From Methanosarcinaceae archaeon (GTDB taxonomy: Archaea > Halobacteriota > Methanosarcinia > Methanosarcinales > Methanosarcinaceae), in the NCBI GenBank assembly GCA_020793555.1, contig DQIO01000279.1, forward strand, positions 1 to 13,267: a stretch of 13,267 bases of DNA, given 5' to 3'. Below the pieces are notes generated by a model. The model saw only the letters and a list, made by a program, of their open reading frames with translations, did no database searches and was not told the origin of the DNA. Below, piece after piece: positions 1 to 7,204 of the stretch (its first letter is position 1; each line of letters starts with the position of its first letter). Position numbers and translations under genes: made by a program.

Positions 1-280
1 TCCTGTTTTCGGGTTGTGAGAGCAATAATGTTCCATTTACTTTGACATGCTTTACTTCATGTCCGCCCGCAGAGCGAGCCAGTATATGAAACACAAAGAT
101 GGTCCCCATTTTTGGAACAACTGTTTCACGAGCACCATCTGTTTCCACTGTTAGTGTATTTCGTGTTTCATCAACCACTTTGCCGCGTATGTTTATTAGT
201 GAAAGATTTGTGGAATCAATTACCCTCGTTGTAAGTCCTATCAATTCATGATAGATCAGATTTGAGGGTGTGATATCCAC
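1..280 (-). CDS. rnp1: RNase P protein component 1 (Rpp29/Pop4 family), 3' end cut by window
   Basis: This is the protein subunit of archaeal ribonuclease P that binds the RNase P RNA and helps remove 5' leaders from pre-tRNA. I translated it by hand: 93 codons starting at a GTG (280-278) and open to the left edge. The protein begins MDITPSNLIYHELIGL and continues through a small beta-barrel region containing IRGKVVDETRNTL, VPKMGTIFVF and INGTLL-like strands (here VNGTLLL), typical of the Sm-like fold of Rpp29. The GTG start is supported by GGAG about 8 nt upstream, lying inside the end of the uL29 gene, and by a gap of only 1 nt to the uL29 stop. Its place directly after uL29 in the ribosomal operon is the usual archaeal arrangement and ties tRNA maturation to ribosome synthesis. 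The C-terminus lies outside the window. Confidence 0.93.
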   Translation of the reverse strand, partial: MDITPSNLIYHELIGLTTRVIDSTNLSLINIRGKVVDETRNTLTVETDGARETVVPKMGTIFVFHILARSAGGHEVKHVKVNGTLLLSQPENR

Positions 281-281
281 T

Positions 282-485
282 TTATATCTCCTTCAGTTCA
301 TTTTGAATTGTCTTAACTCGTGCAATTGTCCTTCTGAGTTCACCTGCAAGACCAGGGTTGTCCGGTGCACCACCAGCTGAGGATAGTGCATGTTCACGGA
401 TAAGATCGCCTCTCATTTTTTCAAGCTCATCCATCCGCTCATCCGGAGTCATATCACGAATTTCATTGTTTCTAAGGAGTGCCAT
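282..485 (-). CDS. rpl29: Large subunit ribosomal protein uL29
   Basis: A 67-aa protein of the 50S subunit that sits near the polypeptide exit tunnel and forms part of the docking site for signal recognition particle. The sequence is a helical hairpin: an N-terminal block [20 protein letters not shown] (the L29 EIR-M-xxEx-xxxL signature) and a C-terminal helix [14 protein letters not shown] carrying the family's R-x-I-A-R-x-x-T signature. Between them is a loop, [14 protein letters not shown], with the PDNPG turn seen in archaeal members. Length is normal for the family. It starts 3 nt after the uS3 stop codon, with AAGGAGG inside the uS3 3' end as ribosome binding site, so translation is probably coupled. 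It is followed after 1 nt by Rpp29. Confidence 0.97.
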   Translation of the reverse strand: MALLRNNEIRDMTPDERMDELEKMRGDLIREHALSSAGGAPDNPGLAGELRRTIARVKTIQNELKEI

Positions 486-488
486 GAT

Positions 489-1409
489 CTAGGCCTCCTT
501 GTGAACTCTTGCCATTGGATGCCAGTAAGTGTAACCCTCATGTTTGTGTTGCCAGGTACCATTATGTTCCCTGCGATCCTTACCATCACCGTTTGTCACA
601 TCTTCCGACTTTTCTGCCGCTTCAACTGTTTCCGTAGCCTTCTCAATAGGTTTTTCAACTTCAGCCACTGTTTCTTCGACAACTTCTGCTTTTGCTACTT
701 CTTCAGCCTCTGAAACTTCACCGGTCGCTTCTGCTTCAACAAGTTCTGCAATGCCAGCCTCTTTGACTTCACCTTCAGCCACAGATTCTTCTGCTTTGAC
801 CTCTGGTTCTTCAACGACATCCCTCAACTTGAACGCATCCGGTAAAATAGCATCCGGTGGAATGATTTTAACACTGCACCCAAGCGTACCAAGTTTACGG
901 ACAGCGGTCGCGAAACCTTTGTCAACGATCTCATCAACAGGTTTTCCTGCATGTTTGATATAACCGTTAACCATTTTCTCGACCCTTGACCTTGATCCTG
1001 TCAATTTACCAGACATGACGATCTCACAGCCAAGTGCGCCTGATGCCATAATTGCACGCATTGTATTGTGTCCGGCTTTTCTGAAATACCATCCACGTTC
1101 AATTGATGATGCAAGCCTTGAAGCCATCATCTGTGCATTTAGTTCAGGTTTGCGAACTTCCTGCGCATCGATCTGAGGATTGTCCAGATCATATAACCTG
1201 TCAATATCCCGTGTGAGTTTTCGGATAACCTTTCCGGCTTTTCCGATAACCATACCTGGCTTTTCTGCATATATCGTGATCTGTGTACCCATTGGGGTCC
1301 TGTTGATCTCCATACCGCCATAGCCTGCTCGACTGAGCTGTTTTAGGAAAAATTCGTTCATTGATGCTTTCACATAACCTTCCTGAACGAACTTCTTTTC
1401 AATTGCCAT
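489..1409 (-). CDS. rps3: Small subunit ribosomal protein uS3 with long acidic C-terminal tail
   Basis: A 306-aa protein of the 30S head that lines the mRNA entry channel. Residues about 17-95 form the type II KH domain, with the GKAG loop at 56-59 in [15 protein letters not shown]. Residues about 96-200 are the S3 C-terminal domain, including [19 protein letters not shown] and the [12 protein letters not shown] block. After about residue 203 comes a tail of roughly 75 residues made mostly of Glu, Ala and Val, with low complexity. The protein closes with a distinct basic/aromatic segment ([13 protein letters not shown] then RVHKEA). Long acidic tails occur in uS3 of other Methanosarcinales, so this is an extension and not a fusion. 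The ATG overlaps the uL22 stop by one base (TAATG), and GAGGTGAG lies just upstream. The Ser/Thr-rich frame on the opposite strand at 544-963 is a shadow of this tail. Confidence 0.97.
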   Translation of the reverse strand: MAIEKKFVQEGYVKASMNEFFLKQLSRAGYGGMEINRTPMGTQITIYAEKPGMVIGKAGKVIRKLTRDIDRLYDLDNPQIDAQEVRKPELNAQMMASRLASSIERGWYFRKAGHNTMRAIMASGALGCEIVMSGKLTGSRSRVEKMVNGYIKHAGKPVDEIVDKGFATAVRKLGTLGCSVKIIPPDAILPDAFKLRDVVEEPEVKAEESVAEGEVKEAGIAELVEAEATGEVSEAEEVAKAEVVEETVAEVEKPIEKATETVEAAEKSEDVTNGDGKDRREHNGTWQHKHEGYTYWHPMARVHKEA

Positions 1410-1864
1410 TAGCTCACCTCGCTTAATATCATCTCAACAAACACGGTTTCCGTGTTCTTAGGACTGCCACGTCCGCGAGCCCTTGGTCTCATACCATGGA
1501 TCACACGCCCGCGCTTTGCAGACATGTGTGCAATGAACATATTTGCCGGTTCAAGTCCCTTGTACTCTGCATTACTTTCAGCGTTTTTGAGTATTTTCAA
1601 GAACTCCTTTGCAGCGCCCACAGGGTAACGTCCTGCCGCCATTGCTCCTTTTTTGTGACCCAGACCGTCATTGTGCCTCTTAAAAGGTACTGCCTGATTC
1701 AATGTGGTCACATTTTCAAGATATGATCTTGCAACACCGGTATGCATACCTTTTATTGCACGACCAAGTTCGCGTGACTTCTTAGGTGAGATGTGAAGCT
1801 CTGAACCCATTGCTTTTGCACTGACTTCAGGGTCTAATTCTGTTGAATAATTAATTCTTGCCAT
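1409..1864 (-). CDS. rpl22: Large subunit ribosomal protein uL22
   Basis: A 151-aa protein of the 50S subunit whose long hairpin lines the nascent-peptide exit tunnel. The N-terminal part contains the archaeal/eukaryotic type block [19 protein letters not shown], and the middle part carries the hairpin with [10 protein letters not shown] and [17 protein letters not shown]. The C-terminal strand holds the L22 signature around [21 protein letters not shown]. Length and content match the archaeal L22 (L17e) group. The gene begins 11 nt after uS19 with AAGGTGAT as ribosome binding site, and its TAA stop overlaps the ATG of uS3. Confidence 0.97.
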   Translation of the reverse strand: MARINYSTELDPEVSAKAMGSELHISPKKSRELGRAIKGMHTGVARSYLENVTTLNQAVPFKRHNDGLGHKKGAMAAGRYPVGAAKEFLKILKNAESNAEYKGLEPANMFIAHMSAKRGRVIHGMRPRARGRGSPKNTETVFVEMILSEVS

Positions 1865-1875
1865 TCTTCATCACC

Positions 1876-2289
1876 TTACTTGAGCGGTACGAACTTACTT
1901 GAACGGGTTGCACCAACACCGGCACTGCCGTGTGATACTCGGTTACGCGTCAATGCGAATTCTCCGAACCTGTGTCCGATCATTTCCGGCTGGATATCGA
2001 CCGTTAAGAACGACTTACCATTATAGAGCTCAAAACTCTTGCCAATCATATAAGGCATGATTATGATATTCCTATAATGTGTTCTGATCTTGTCCTTTCC
2101 ATCCATGAACTGCTGCATTACGTTCTTCTGACCATCTGTGAGACCACGTTTAAGACTGCGTCGTTCTCTTGAGGGTAACATCTCTGCAAACTCTTCCGGG
2201 CTCAACTTCTGAAGCTCCTCTATTGTTTTACCGCGATAGGTGAACTCACCTTTTCGTTTTGGTAATCTTGTTGTTGATTTTCTTGCCAT
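1876..2289 (-). CDS. rps19: Small subunit ribosomal protein uS19
   Basis: A 137-aa protein of the 30S head that contacts the A-site tRNA region and pairs with uS13. The N-terminal extension (about residues 1-75), including [19 protein letters not shown] and [13 protein letters not shown], is the archaeal/eukaryotic S15e-type feature absent from bacterial S19. The core signature is visible in [14 protein letters not shown], followed by [13 protein letters not shown] and the C-terminal [18 protein letters not shown], which is near-universal in archaeal members. It starts 15 nt after uL2 with GGAGGTG well placed upstream. Confidence 0.97.
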   Translation of the reverse strand: MARKSTTRLPKRKGEFTYRGKTIEELQKLSPEEFAEMLPSRERRSLKRGLTDGQKNVMQQFMDGKDKIRTHYRNIIIMPYMIGKSFELYNGKSFLTVDIQPEMIGHRFGEFALTRNRVSHGSAGVGATRSSKFVPLK

Positions 2290-2304
2290 GTATTACACCT
2301 CCGA

Positions 2305-3021
2305 TTAACGCCTCATTCCTGTCCTGCGTGCTGCAATATGACCTACCTTACGACCAGGTGGTGCATTCCTGCTGACCGTTGTTGGCTTTCCAGGATGCTT
2401 CCTGTTTCCACCACCAAATGGGTGATCTACCGCATTCATAGCAACTCCAGATACACGTGGATATTTTGCCGCTCTTGATTTCATCTTATGATACACTTTA
2501 CCGGCCTTTAAGAACGGTTTATCAGTACGTCCGCCACCTGCAACAATTCCAATTGTTGCCCGACACTTTGGACTGAACCATTTGAGCACACCGGATGGCA
2601 TCTTTAAAACAGTATTTTTGCTTTCGTGAGATACCAGTGTTGCATAAACACCGGATGCACGTGCAAATTGTCCACCATCACCTGGCTTTGATTCAATGTT
2701 ACATACAGGAACACCTTCAGGGATCTCTGACAATGGAAGAATATTACCAGGTTTGATCTCCGCAGAGATTCCGCAGGCAATCTTCTGTCCAACTGCAATT
2801 CCCTCTGGCGCCAATATCAAACGCTCTTCACCATTCTCAAATGCAACTTTAACGATTGGTGCTGACCTTGCCGGATCATGTGTGATTTCGGTCACTATAC
2901 CGTACAAAGTATCCTTCATATTCACATTTGGATGTTTCAATGCGGCTTTGAACTTGTGAGAAGGAGCCCGGTATGTAGGGGTTCCGCGACCTCTGTTCTG
3001 TGATATAAGTCTATGTCCCAT
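2305..3021 (-). CDS. rpl2: Large subunit ribosomal protein uL2
   Basis: A 238-aa protein that binds 23S rRNA domain IV and is needed for subunit joining and peptidyl transferase activity. The N-terminus [21 protein letters not shown] is the archaeal form. The OB-fold and SH3-like domains follow, and the C-terminal part contains the near-invariant active-site region [15 protein letters not shown], with His200 corresponding to the histidine linked to peptidyl transferase function. The C-terminal tail [16 protein letters not shown] is basic, as expected. The start is supported by GAGGTGAG 5-12 nt upstream, and the gene lies 10 nt after uL23. Full length, no interruptions. Confidence 0.98.
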   Translation of the reverse strand: MGHRLISQNRGRGTPTYRAPSHKFKAALKHPNVNMKDTLYGIVTEITHDPARSAPIVKVAFENGEERLILAPEGIAVGQKIACGISAEIKPGNILPLSEIPEGVPVCNIESKPGDGGQFARASGVYATLVSHESKNTVLKMPSGVLKWFSPKCRATIGIVAGGGRTDKPFLKAGKVYHKMKSRAAKYPRVSGVAMNAVDHPFGGGNRKHPGKPTTVSRNAPPGRKVGHIAARRTGMRR

Positions 3022-3031
3022 TTATCTCACC

Positions 3032-3280
3032 TCACACCAATCCTATCCTTGTAGCAATCTCGTGGGCAGCATCATCACCCTCAAATGTGACAATCGCCTT
3101 TTTCAAGCCTTTCATTGTTGTCATTGTATGAACAAACTTTACAGGGAATCCATACGTCTTGACAACATCATCTTTGATCTGATACTTGTTTGAACGAGTA
3201 TCAACTATGAACTGGAGTTTATTGTCATCCAGAACCATCATCGCTTTTTCCGTAACAAACGGATATTTAATAGCGCTCAT
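3032..3280 (-). CDS. rpl23: Large subunit ribosomal protein uL23
   Basis: An 82-aa protein at the exit tunnel rim where SRP and the translocon dock. I place the start at the ATG 3280-3278, giving [18 protein letters not shown], because YPFVTEKA is the family's usual N-terminus and because this ATG overlaps the uL4 TGA as ATGA, like other pairs in this operon. A longer frame from 3322 would add 14 unconserved residues and run 46 nt into uL4, so I reject it. The middle block [18 protein letters not shown] and the basic segment [14 protein letters not shown] are typical of L23, and length matches archaeal homologues. Confidence 0.96.
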   Translation of the reverse strand: MSAIKYPFVTEKAMMVLDDNKLQFIVDTRSNKYQIKDDVVKTYGFPVKFVHTMTTMKGLKKAIVTFEGDDAAHEIATRIGLV

Positions 3281-4038
3281 ATGAATGCACCCTCCAGATT
3301 TGATATGGCTGATTCGGTCCATATTGTAAGCCGACCTGCATGTGTACCCGGTGCGAGTATTTCTGCATTCAATGAATCCACTGTCGCAATATCGACACCT
3401 GATAAATTATTTGCAGCCTTGAGTATATGACTCATCTCACCTGCAACTATCAAAACACTCTTTTTGTGTTTGTATTTGCGGCCTCGGAGTTTACCCTTAC
3501 CGGCTCTGATATGCTTGCCTTCCTTTGCACGGATGACATCATCATAAACACCTGCTGCCTGCATGAAACTTACAACTTCTTTGGTCTTTGTAAGACCTTC
3601 AAGTGTATCTTCAACAACAAGCGGGACATTTGCCTCAAACCTGTGACCCCTTGCCTTTACAAGTTCAGGGTTAATGGTTGCTGCAATTGCAGAACGAATT
3701 GCCATACGTTTTTCTTTCTTGTTCACCTTTTCAGATCGGTCTTTTTCCGGTTTTGGAGGATGTGCTCTTCTACCGCCGACTGCCTGGGGAACTCTTGCAA
3801 CACGGCTACCGTTTGCAAGTCTTGGAACCTGTGCAACACCTCTGCCAGACCCCCATGAACGTGCTGATGTATCCATACCTGAATACATGCGGGGACCATA
3901 TGGCTGAAGTCTGTTTGCCTGTCCTGAAAGAACAGCCTTTTTGATAAGATCAGGTCTGTAAACCTCGTCGAAAATATCAGGTAAAGTGATCTCGCCTTTT
4001 GTATTTCCAGATAGATCAATAATATTTGCTTTAACCAT
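3277..4038 (-). CDS. rpl4: Large subunit ribosomal protein uL4
   Basis: A 253-aa protein of the 50S subunit with a globular domain and a long loop reaching the exit tunnel constriction. The N-terminus [20 protein letters not shown] and following block [20 protein letters not shown] match the archaeal/eukaryotic L4 (L1e) family. The extended loop (about residues 50-100) includes [20 protein letters not shown] and [15 protein letters not shown], rich in Gly and Arg as expected for a tunnel loop. The C-terminal half has [13 protein letters not shown] and the archaeal ending [11 protein letters not shown]. It begins 5 nt after the uL3 stop with GGGGTGAT as ribosome binding site and ends in the ATGA overlap with uL23. 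Confidence 0.97.
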   Translation of the reverse strand: MVKANIIDLSGNTKGEITLPDIFDEVYRPDLIKKAVLSGQANRLQPYGPRMYSGMDTSARSWGSGRGVAQVPRLANGSRVARVPQAVGGRRAHPPKPEKDRSEKVNKKEKRMAIRSAIAATINPELVKARGHRFEANVPLVVEDTLEGLTKTKEVVSFMQAAGVYDDVIRAKEGKHIRAGKGKLRGRKYKHKKSVLIVAGEMSHILKAANNLSGVDIATVDSLNAEILAPGTHAGRLTIWTESAISNLEGAFI

Positions 4039-4043
4039 TCACA

Positions 4044-5057
4044 TCACCCCTGCTTGGACTGTGTACTTACGTGAACGATCTGTGGTTCACCCATACCGGA
4101 CACTTTTGACCTGGTAGGTTCTCGAAGTCTGATCAATCTCTTTGATGGACCAGGTACGCTTCCTTTAATTAATATGTATTCTCCGCGCACAAGACCATAG
4201 TTTATGAATCCGCTTGATGGGTTGATACCATCTAAATCTTCAGAGATTTTGAGAATTCGCTTGTTAAATTCAGTTCGCTGGTGGTATCCCATCTGACCCA
4301 TCTGTGGAACTCTCCAGCTAACATGAGCCGGTCTCCATGGGCCGAGTGTACCTACCTGTCGAAGACTTCCTGCACGGGAGTGCTTGTTTTTCTGCATGTT
4401 GATGCCCCATCTTTTAACAGCACCCTGCGTACCTTTACCGGTCGTAATCGCTGCAACATCTACAATATTGCCATTGTTAAACACATCATTGATGCGAACT
4501 TCGTTGCCAAGTATTGATTGTGCATACTCGAACTTTGCTTTGAGGTCACTTCCACTAATACCAGTCTCCATAAGATCTGATTTCTTTTTTGGAACGCCTG
4601 TCAGACTTTTCGGTAATGTGTATGTGAGCACTTTTATCTCGGTTGCAGTGCCATCATCAATAAGTGAAACAATCTTTTCAATTGCTTCATCTGTATTATT
4701 TTTCTTTGGCATATTTATTGTACGCTCAAGACTTTCATCCAGATCTGCTGACCATGCCTCTGCAACTGCTTTGTCACCAAAGGTTGTATTTTCATACGCA
4801 CGAATTGCTGCAACCTTAATAGCAGGTGTTTCGATGACAGTCACCGGTACAGATATCTCAGCACCTTCTGTAAGACTGTTTTTTGCATCGTCGATCATTA
4901 CCACATGGGTCATACCTACCTTGAAACCTGCAAATCCTTGCAGTTTAGGTTCGCCGGATGACTCTGGCCATGATCTAAACCTTGCTATGTGGCTTTTCGC
5001 TCTTTTGCGTGGACTAAATGCGAGTGAACCTCGCCTTGGTCTATGTCCTTTTGCCAT
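4044..5057 (-). CDS. rpl3: Large subunit ribosomal protein uL3, first gene of the operon
   Basis: A 337-aa early-assembly protein whose long finger reaches the peptidyl transferase centre. The N-terminus [20 protein letters not shown] is the archaeal/eukaryotic type. FKVGMTHV marks the first strand of the barrel, and the central finger region carries [32 protein letters not shown] and [17 protein letters not shown], the strongly conserved part of L3. The C-terminal barrel ends with [18 protein letters not shown]. Length is typical of archaea. TGGAGGAT lies about 6 nt upstream of the ATG. As the first gene after a 127-nt gap from the next minus-strand frame, it should carry the main promoter of the ribosomal operon; TTTTTATCG around 5160-5168 on the minus strand is one possible TATA box. 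Confidence 0.97.
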   Translation of the reverse strand: MAKGHRPRRGSLAFSPRKRAKSHIARFRSWPESSGEPKLQGFAGFKVGMTHVVMIDDAKNSLTEGAEISVPVTVIETPAIKVAAIRAYENTTFGDKAVAEAWSADLDESLERTINMPKKNNTDEAIEKIVSLIDDGTATEIKVLTYTLPKSLTGVPKKKSDLMETGISGSDLKAKFEYAQSILGNEVRINDVFNNGNIVDVAAITTGKGTQGAVKRWGINMQKNKHSRAGSLRQVGTLGPWRPAHVSWRVPQMGQMGYHQRTEFNKRILKISEDLDGINPSSGFINYGLVRGEYILIKGSVPGPSKRLIRLREPTRSKVSGMGEPQIVHVSTQSKQG

Positions 5058-5184
5058 TTTTATCCTCCATTATACAATTATTTTAATTCGACTTTGTTGA
5101 TTTTTAGCCAACCACAAGTAAGCCGTTGTTATTACGATTACACTGTTTTATGCTCAGCATCGATAAAAAGCAAATTAACGTTAG

Positions 5185-5337
5185 TTATTTGCCTTTAGGG
5201 TCAATGTGAGTCATCACACGCTCCGTTTTACGAAATCGTGCTCTTGAACAGTAGTCACCTATAAAAGATCTAAACATATCCATGTTCTTCTGCACGCCAA
5301 TTGCGCACATAAGCGGGCATTCTGAGAATTGGCCCAT
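5185..5337 (-). CDS. Possible small cysteine-containing protein, 50 aa, not recognised
   Basis: I found this frame by translating the minus strand by hand. It runs from ATG 5337-5335 to TAA 5187-5185 and begins MGQFSECPLMCAIGVQKNMD; a second in-frame ATG two codons upstream (5343) would give 52 aa. The protein has Cys7 and Cys11 (C-x3-C) and Cys30, a basic middle (SRARFRKTER), and ends VMTHIDPKGK. The composition looks like a folded small protein: mixed polar, charged and aromatic residues, without the Ser/Thr or Cys/Phe bias of shadow frames. A TATA-like stretch ATAATTTATCG lies at 5390-5400, about 60 nt upstream, but no good Shine-Dalgarno sequence is visible. The uL3 gene follows 127 nt downstream in the same direction. 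I do not recognise a family, and it could still be a chance frame. Confidence 0.5.
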   Translation of the reverse strand: MGQFSECPLMCAIGVQKNMDMFRSFIGDYCSRARFRKTERVMTHIDPKGK

Positions 5338-5343
5338 AAACAT

Positions 5344-5822
5344 CTCTTGTTAAATCCGACTTTTCACACTTGCTATCTTAACATTACTTCGATAAATTAT
5401 CCCTGTCAATTGTTTGAAACAGGAATTCCATATCAATGTCTAACTTTGCATTGTAAATACTACATGTTGTATATAAGCTCTGTGCATGAGGTGGACATAA
5501 AAACCCATGGCGTCAAGTTAGGCTTGGGAATTTATCGGTAATGCACGTATTCACCAGCGTTAAAAAACGCATGCCACAGCCTTTAAAAGTGCACAACATT
5601 TGATCGATATGTGTCCGATTTTTAATGTAGTGCGTATACACCACCTCAAAAAAAGAAAATAAGTGGCACATGATTGCGAAAATTTAAAACCATCCAAGCC
5701 AATCTTGACGCTATGGATAAAAAGAATATGATACATGAGCCTGAATAAGTAAGATATATAACCAATAGGGACACAATGGACATACACTTAAAAATATAAA
5801 ATAGGGTGATGGACTGGCGGAC
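5344..5822. other. Gene-poor AT-rich gap between divergent units
   Basis: No convincing gene is seen here on either strand. Two frames of 70 codons (plus, 5329-5541) and 75 codons (minus, 5560-5787) have no ribosome binding site and biased, unfolded-looking compositions, so I leave them out. The stretch does hold a strong plus-strand TATA-like box GTATATAAG at 5469-5477 with no long ORF after it, a small hairpin GCGTT/AACGC at 5557-5570, and the promoter of the membrane-protein cassette at about 5753. A small RNA gene is possible but not shown. Confidence 0.4.
5753..5762 (+). promoter_or_regulatory. Probable TATA box for the three-gene membrane/RecA-like cassette
   Basis: GATATATAAC lies about 65 nt upstream of the first ATG of the cassette. 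Archaeal transcription starts about 25 nt after the box, which predicts a start near 5783 and a leader of about 40 nt. The leader contains GGGTGAT (5804-5810), a good ribosome binding site. This is a motif match only. Confidence 0.4.
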
Positions 5823-6176
5823 ATGATGATACTTATTCCAATAATTTTTGTCGCATTGATTGGTATTGCAATACTCATCATGAGCTATTTTTCGTTACAA
5901 AAACTTACAGAGGGTAGCTTGAAGAAATATGCAATGCTCATATGGCTTTCACTTGTTATATTTTCAATTGGTGGTACAATAAGGTCCGCTCAAGAACTGG
6001 ATATTTTAACCGGTCCAGTGTTCACAGACATTGAATACATGTTTTATTGCATTTATTATTTCGTTTTGTTGTATGCAGTTTACACGTTATATGAAATGTC
6101 CAAACAGTTTGGATTTAGCGATAAAACATCAATGATGGCTGATGCATTGAAAGCAAGAAAGGGTGATAGCAAATGA
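5823..6176 (+). CDS. Small three-helix membrane protein, first of a tandem paralogous pair
   Basis: A 117-aa protein of unknown function. Three hydrophobic segments are visible at about residues 3-25, 37-53 and 70-90, and a polar, lysine-rich tail follows (about 94-117, ending ARKGDSK). The loop after helix 1 contains KLTEGSLKKY; helix 2 ends at GGTIRSAQ, with Arg54 near the membrane edge; helix 3 begins IEYMFYCIYY, with Glu71. The same features recur in the next gene, so the two are paralogues. The start could be 5823 or 5826 (MM). A five-codon frame from 5809 with its own GGGTGATG overlaps this ATG as ATGA, so the true start context is unusual. The protein shares an operon with a RecA-like soluble protein, suggesting a membrane-bound sensory or regulatory unit, but that is inference. 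Confidence 0.85.
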   Translation: MMILIPIIFVALIGIAILIMSYFSLQKLTEGSLKKYAMLIWLSLVIFSIGGTIRSAQELDILTGPVFTDIEYMFYCIYYFVLLYAVYTLYEMSKQFGFSDKTSMMADALKARKGDSK

Positions 6177-6484
6177 ACCTCACACTTACGCAATATTGTG
6201 TATTGTTAGTAGGACTACTTGGCACCATCGTGATTTTGCTGAATTTATTTATTATAGCAAAACTTCATAATGGGAATTTCAAAAACTTTGCCAAAATGAC
6301 ATTGTTGCTTATACTAATATTCTCAGTTGCCGGATTTTTGCGATCCTTACAAGTGTTTTCAAACATTCAGTATGTTGCAGATATACCAATTACCTATCTT
6401 GAATATGGAATATACTGTATAGTATATATTATTGCAGCCATCAAGATATATTCAATTTCAAAAACATTCGGATTTGCTGAATAA
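6173..6484 (+). CDS. Small three-helix membrane protein, second paralogue
   Basis: A 103-aa protein of unknown function that aligns with the preceding gene product. Helix 1 spans about residues 8-29, helix 2 about 40-56 and helix 3 about 74-93. Shared positions include K-L-x2-G-x2-K (30-37), F-S-x2-G-x2-R-S-x-Q (50-60) and L/I-E-Y-x2-Y-C (76-82), and the C-terminal F-G-F (99-101). In the helix 2 region I count 13 identities over 31 aligned residues without gaps. It lacks the lysine-rich tail of the first paralogue. Its ATG overlaps the previous stop as ATGA, with GGGTGAT 5 nt upstream, so translation is coupled. Paired production of two related three-helix proteins suggests a hetero-oligomer in the membrane. 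Confidence 0.88.
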   Translation: MNLTLTQYCVLLVGLLGTIVILLNLFIIAKLHNGNFKNFAKMTLLLILIFSVAGFLRSLQVFSNIQYVADIPITYLEYGIYCIVYIIAAIKIYSISKTFGFAE

Positions 6485-6495
6485 ATATAGGGGGT

Positions 6496-7074
6496 GTGGA
6501 CATCATTAATGAAGAAATGATTGAGACAATCGATAAAGTACTAAAAGATGAAGATGAACATGGGATTAGCTTAGTCTTAACTACCGCTAAAAAATATAAT
6601 GAAGCAAATATATCACTTGCCAGCTACATGATCAACACAAAAGGTATTCCTGGCGTATATGTTACACTCAATAAACCATACCGTACAATGAAAAAAAGTC
6701 TTGAAAACATCGTTGACCTTCGAATGCTGATCTTCATCGATGCAATCACAAAATCAACTGGGGGTAAGATTGAAAAATCGGATGAATGCCTATATCTGGA
6801 TTCAATGCAAAATCTTACAGACCTGGGCGTTGCGATCGACCAAGCTATCCGTGCAATCCCAAGCGAAGACAAATTCCTACTGTTCGATTCACTTTCTACA
6901 CTGCTAATATACAGTCATTCAGGCAGCGTATCCAAGTTCATTCATTTTCTTACAGGAAAAATACGTGCATTTGGCGTCAGTGGCGTACTATTATCCCTTG
7001 TCCACGGTGAAGAAGATGAATTCCTATCACAACTATCGATGTTTTGTGACCAGACAATTTACTTAGATGGATAA
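6496..7074 (+). CDS. RecA/KaiC-fold protein without a P-loop, unknown function
   Basis: A 192-aa soluble protein with the strand order of RecA/KaiC-like ATPases. ISLVLTTAKKYNEANISLA (24-42) sits where the Walker A loop should be, but has no G-x4-G-K-[ST]; Tyr34-Asn35-Glu36 occupies that place. PGVYVTLNKPY (52-62) matches the KaiC strand usually written GVYVTLEE. FLLFDSLSTLLIY (127-139) is a Walker B-like strand with Asp131, followed by the KFIHFL helix and a strand GVLLSL. This resembles archaeal KaiC-like/Rad55 relatives that have lost nucleotide hydrolysis. I infer a scaffold or signalling role with the two membrane proteins 11 nt upstream. The GTG start at 6496 directly overlaps the GGGGGTG ribosome binding site, so the exact first codon is uncertain; the next in-frame ATG is at 6517. 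Confidence 0.85.
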   Translation: MDIINEEMIETIDKVLKDEDEHGISLVLTTAKKYNEANISLASYMINTKGIPGVYVTLNKPYRTMKKSLENIVDLRMLIFIDAITKSTGGKIEKSDECLYLDSMQNLTDLGVAIDQAIRAIPSEDKFLLFDSLSTLLIYSHSGSVSKFIHFLTGKIRAFGVSGVLLSLVHGEEDEFLSQLSMFCDQTIYLDG

Positions 7075-7095
7075 GATGAAATTTGATACCGATTC

Positions 7096-7122
7096 CAACC
7101 AAGAAAAATCTTCCTTCGGTTG
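7096..7122 (+). terminator. Weak hairpin after the three-gene cassette
   Basis: CAACC (7096-7100) pairs with GGTTG (7118-7122), and inside it AAGA pairs with TCTT, with an unpaired CCTTC on one side. It lies 21 nt after the stop of the RecA-like gene, between convergent units. No strong T-run follows, so its role as a terminator is doubtful. Confidence 0.2.
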
Positions 7123-7204
7123 ATTCAACTCGCGATATATATTTATAAAACATATACTACAGAAAATATTCATTATCTATTCCAAATTTGTATTTTAGTA
7201 CAAC

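Noticed and set aside
544..963. 139-codon plus-strand frame rich in Ser, Thr and Ala
   Set aside because: It is the antisense reading of the Glu/Ala-rich tail of uS3, where GAA/GCA codons give TTC/TGC-type shadows.
3281..3322. Upstream extension of uL23 by 14 residues (start at 3322)
   Set aside because: It would overlap uL4 by 46 nt and adds unconserved residues before the standard YPFVTEKA N-terminus; the ATGA start at 3280 fits the operon.
4384..5100. 238-codon plus-strand frame opposite uL3
   Set aside because: It is the antisense shadow of a clear uL3 gene, lacks a ribosome binding site and has a Ser/Ile/Leu-biased composition.
5329..5787. 70-codon plus-strand and 75-codon minus-strand frames in the gap
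   Set aside because: Neither has a ribosome binding site or protein-like composition; the minus-strand frame has no promoter-like sequence at a sensible distance, and no family is recognisable.
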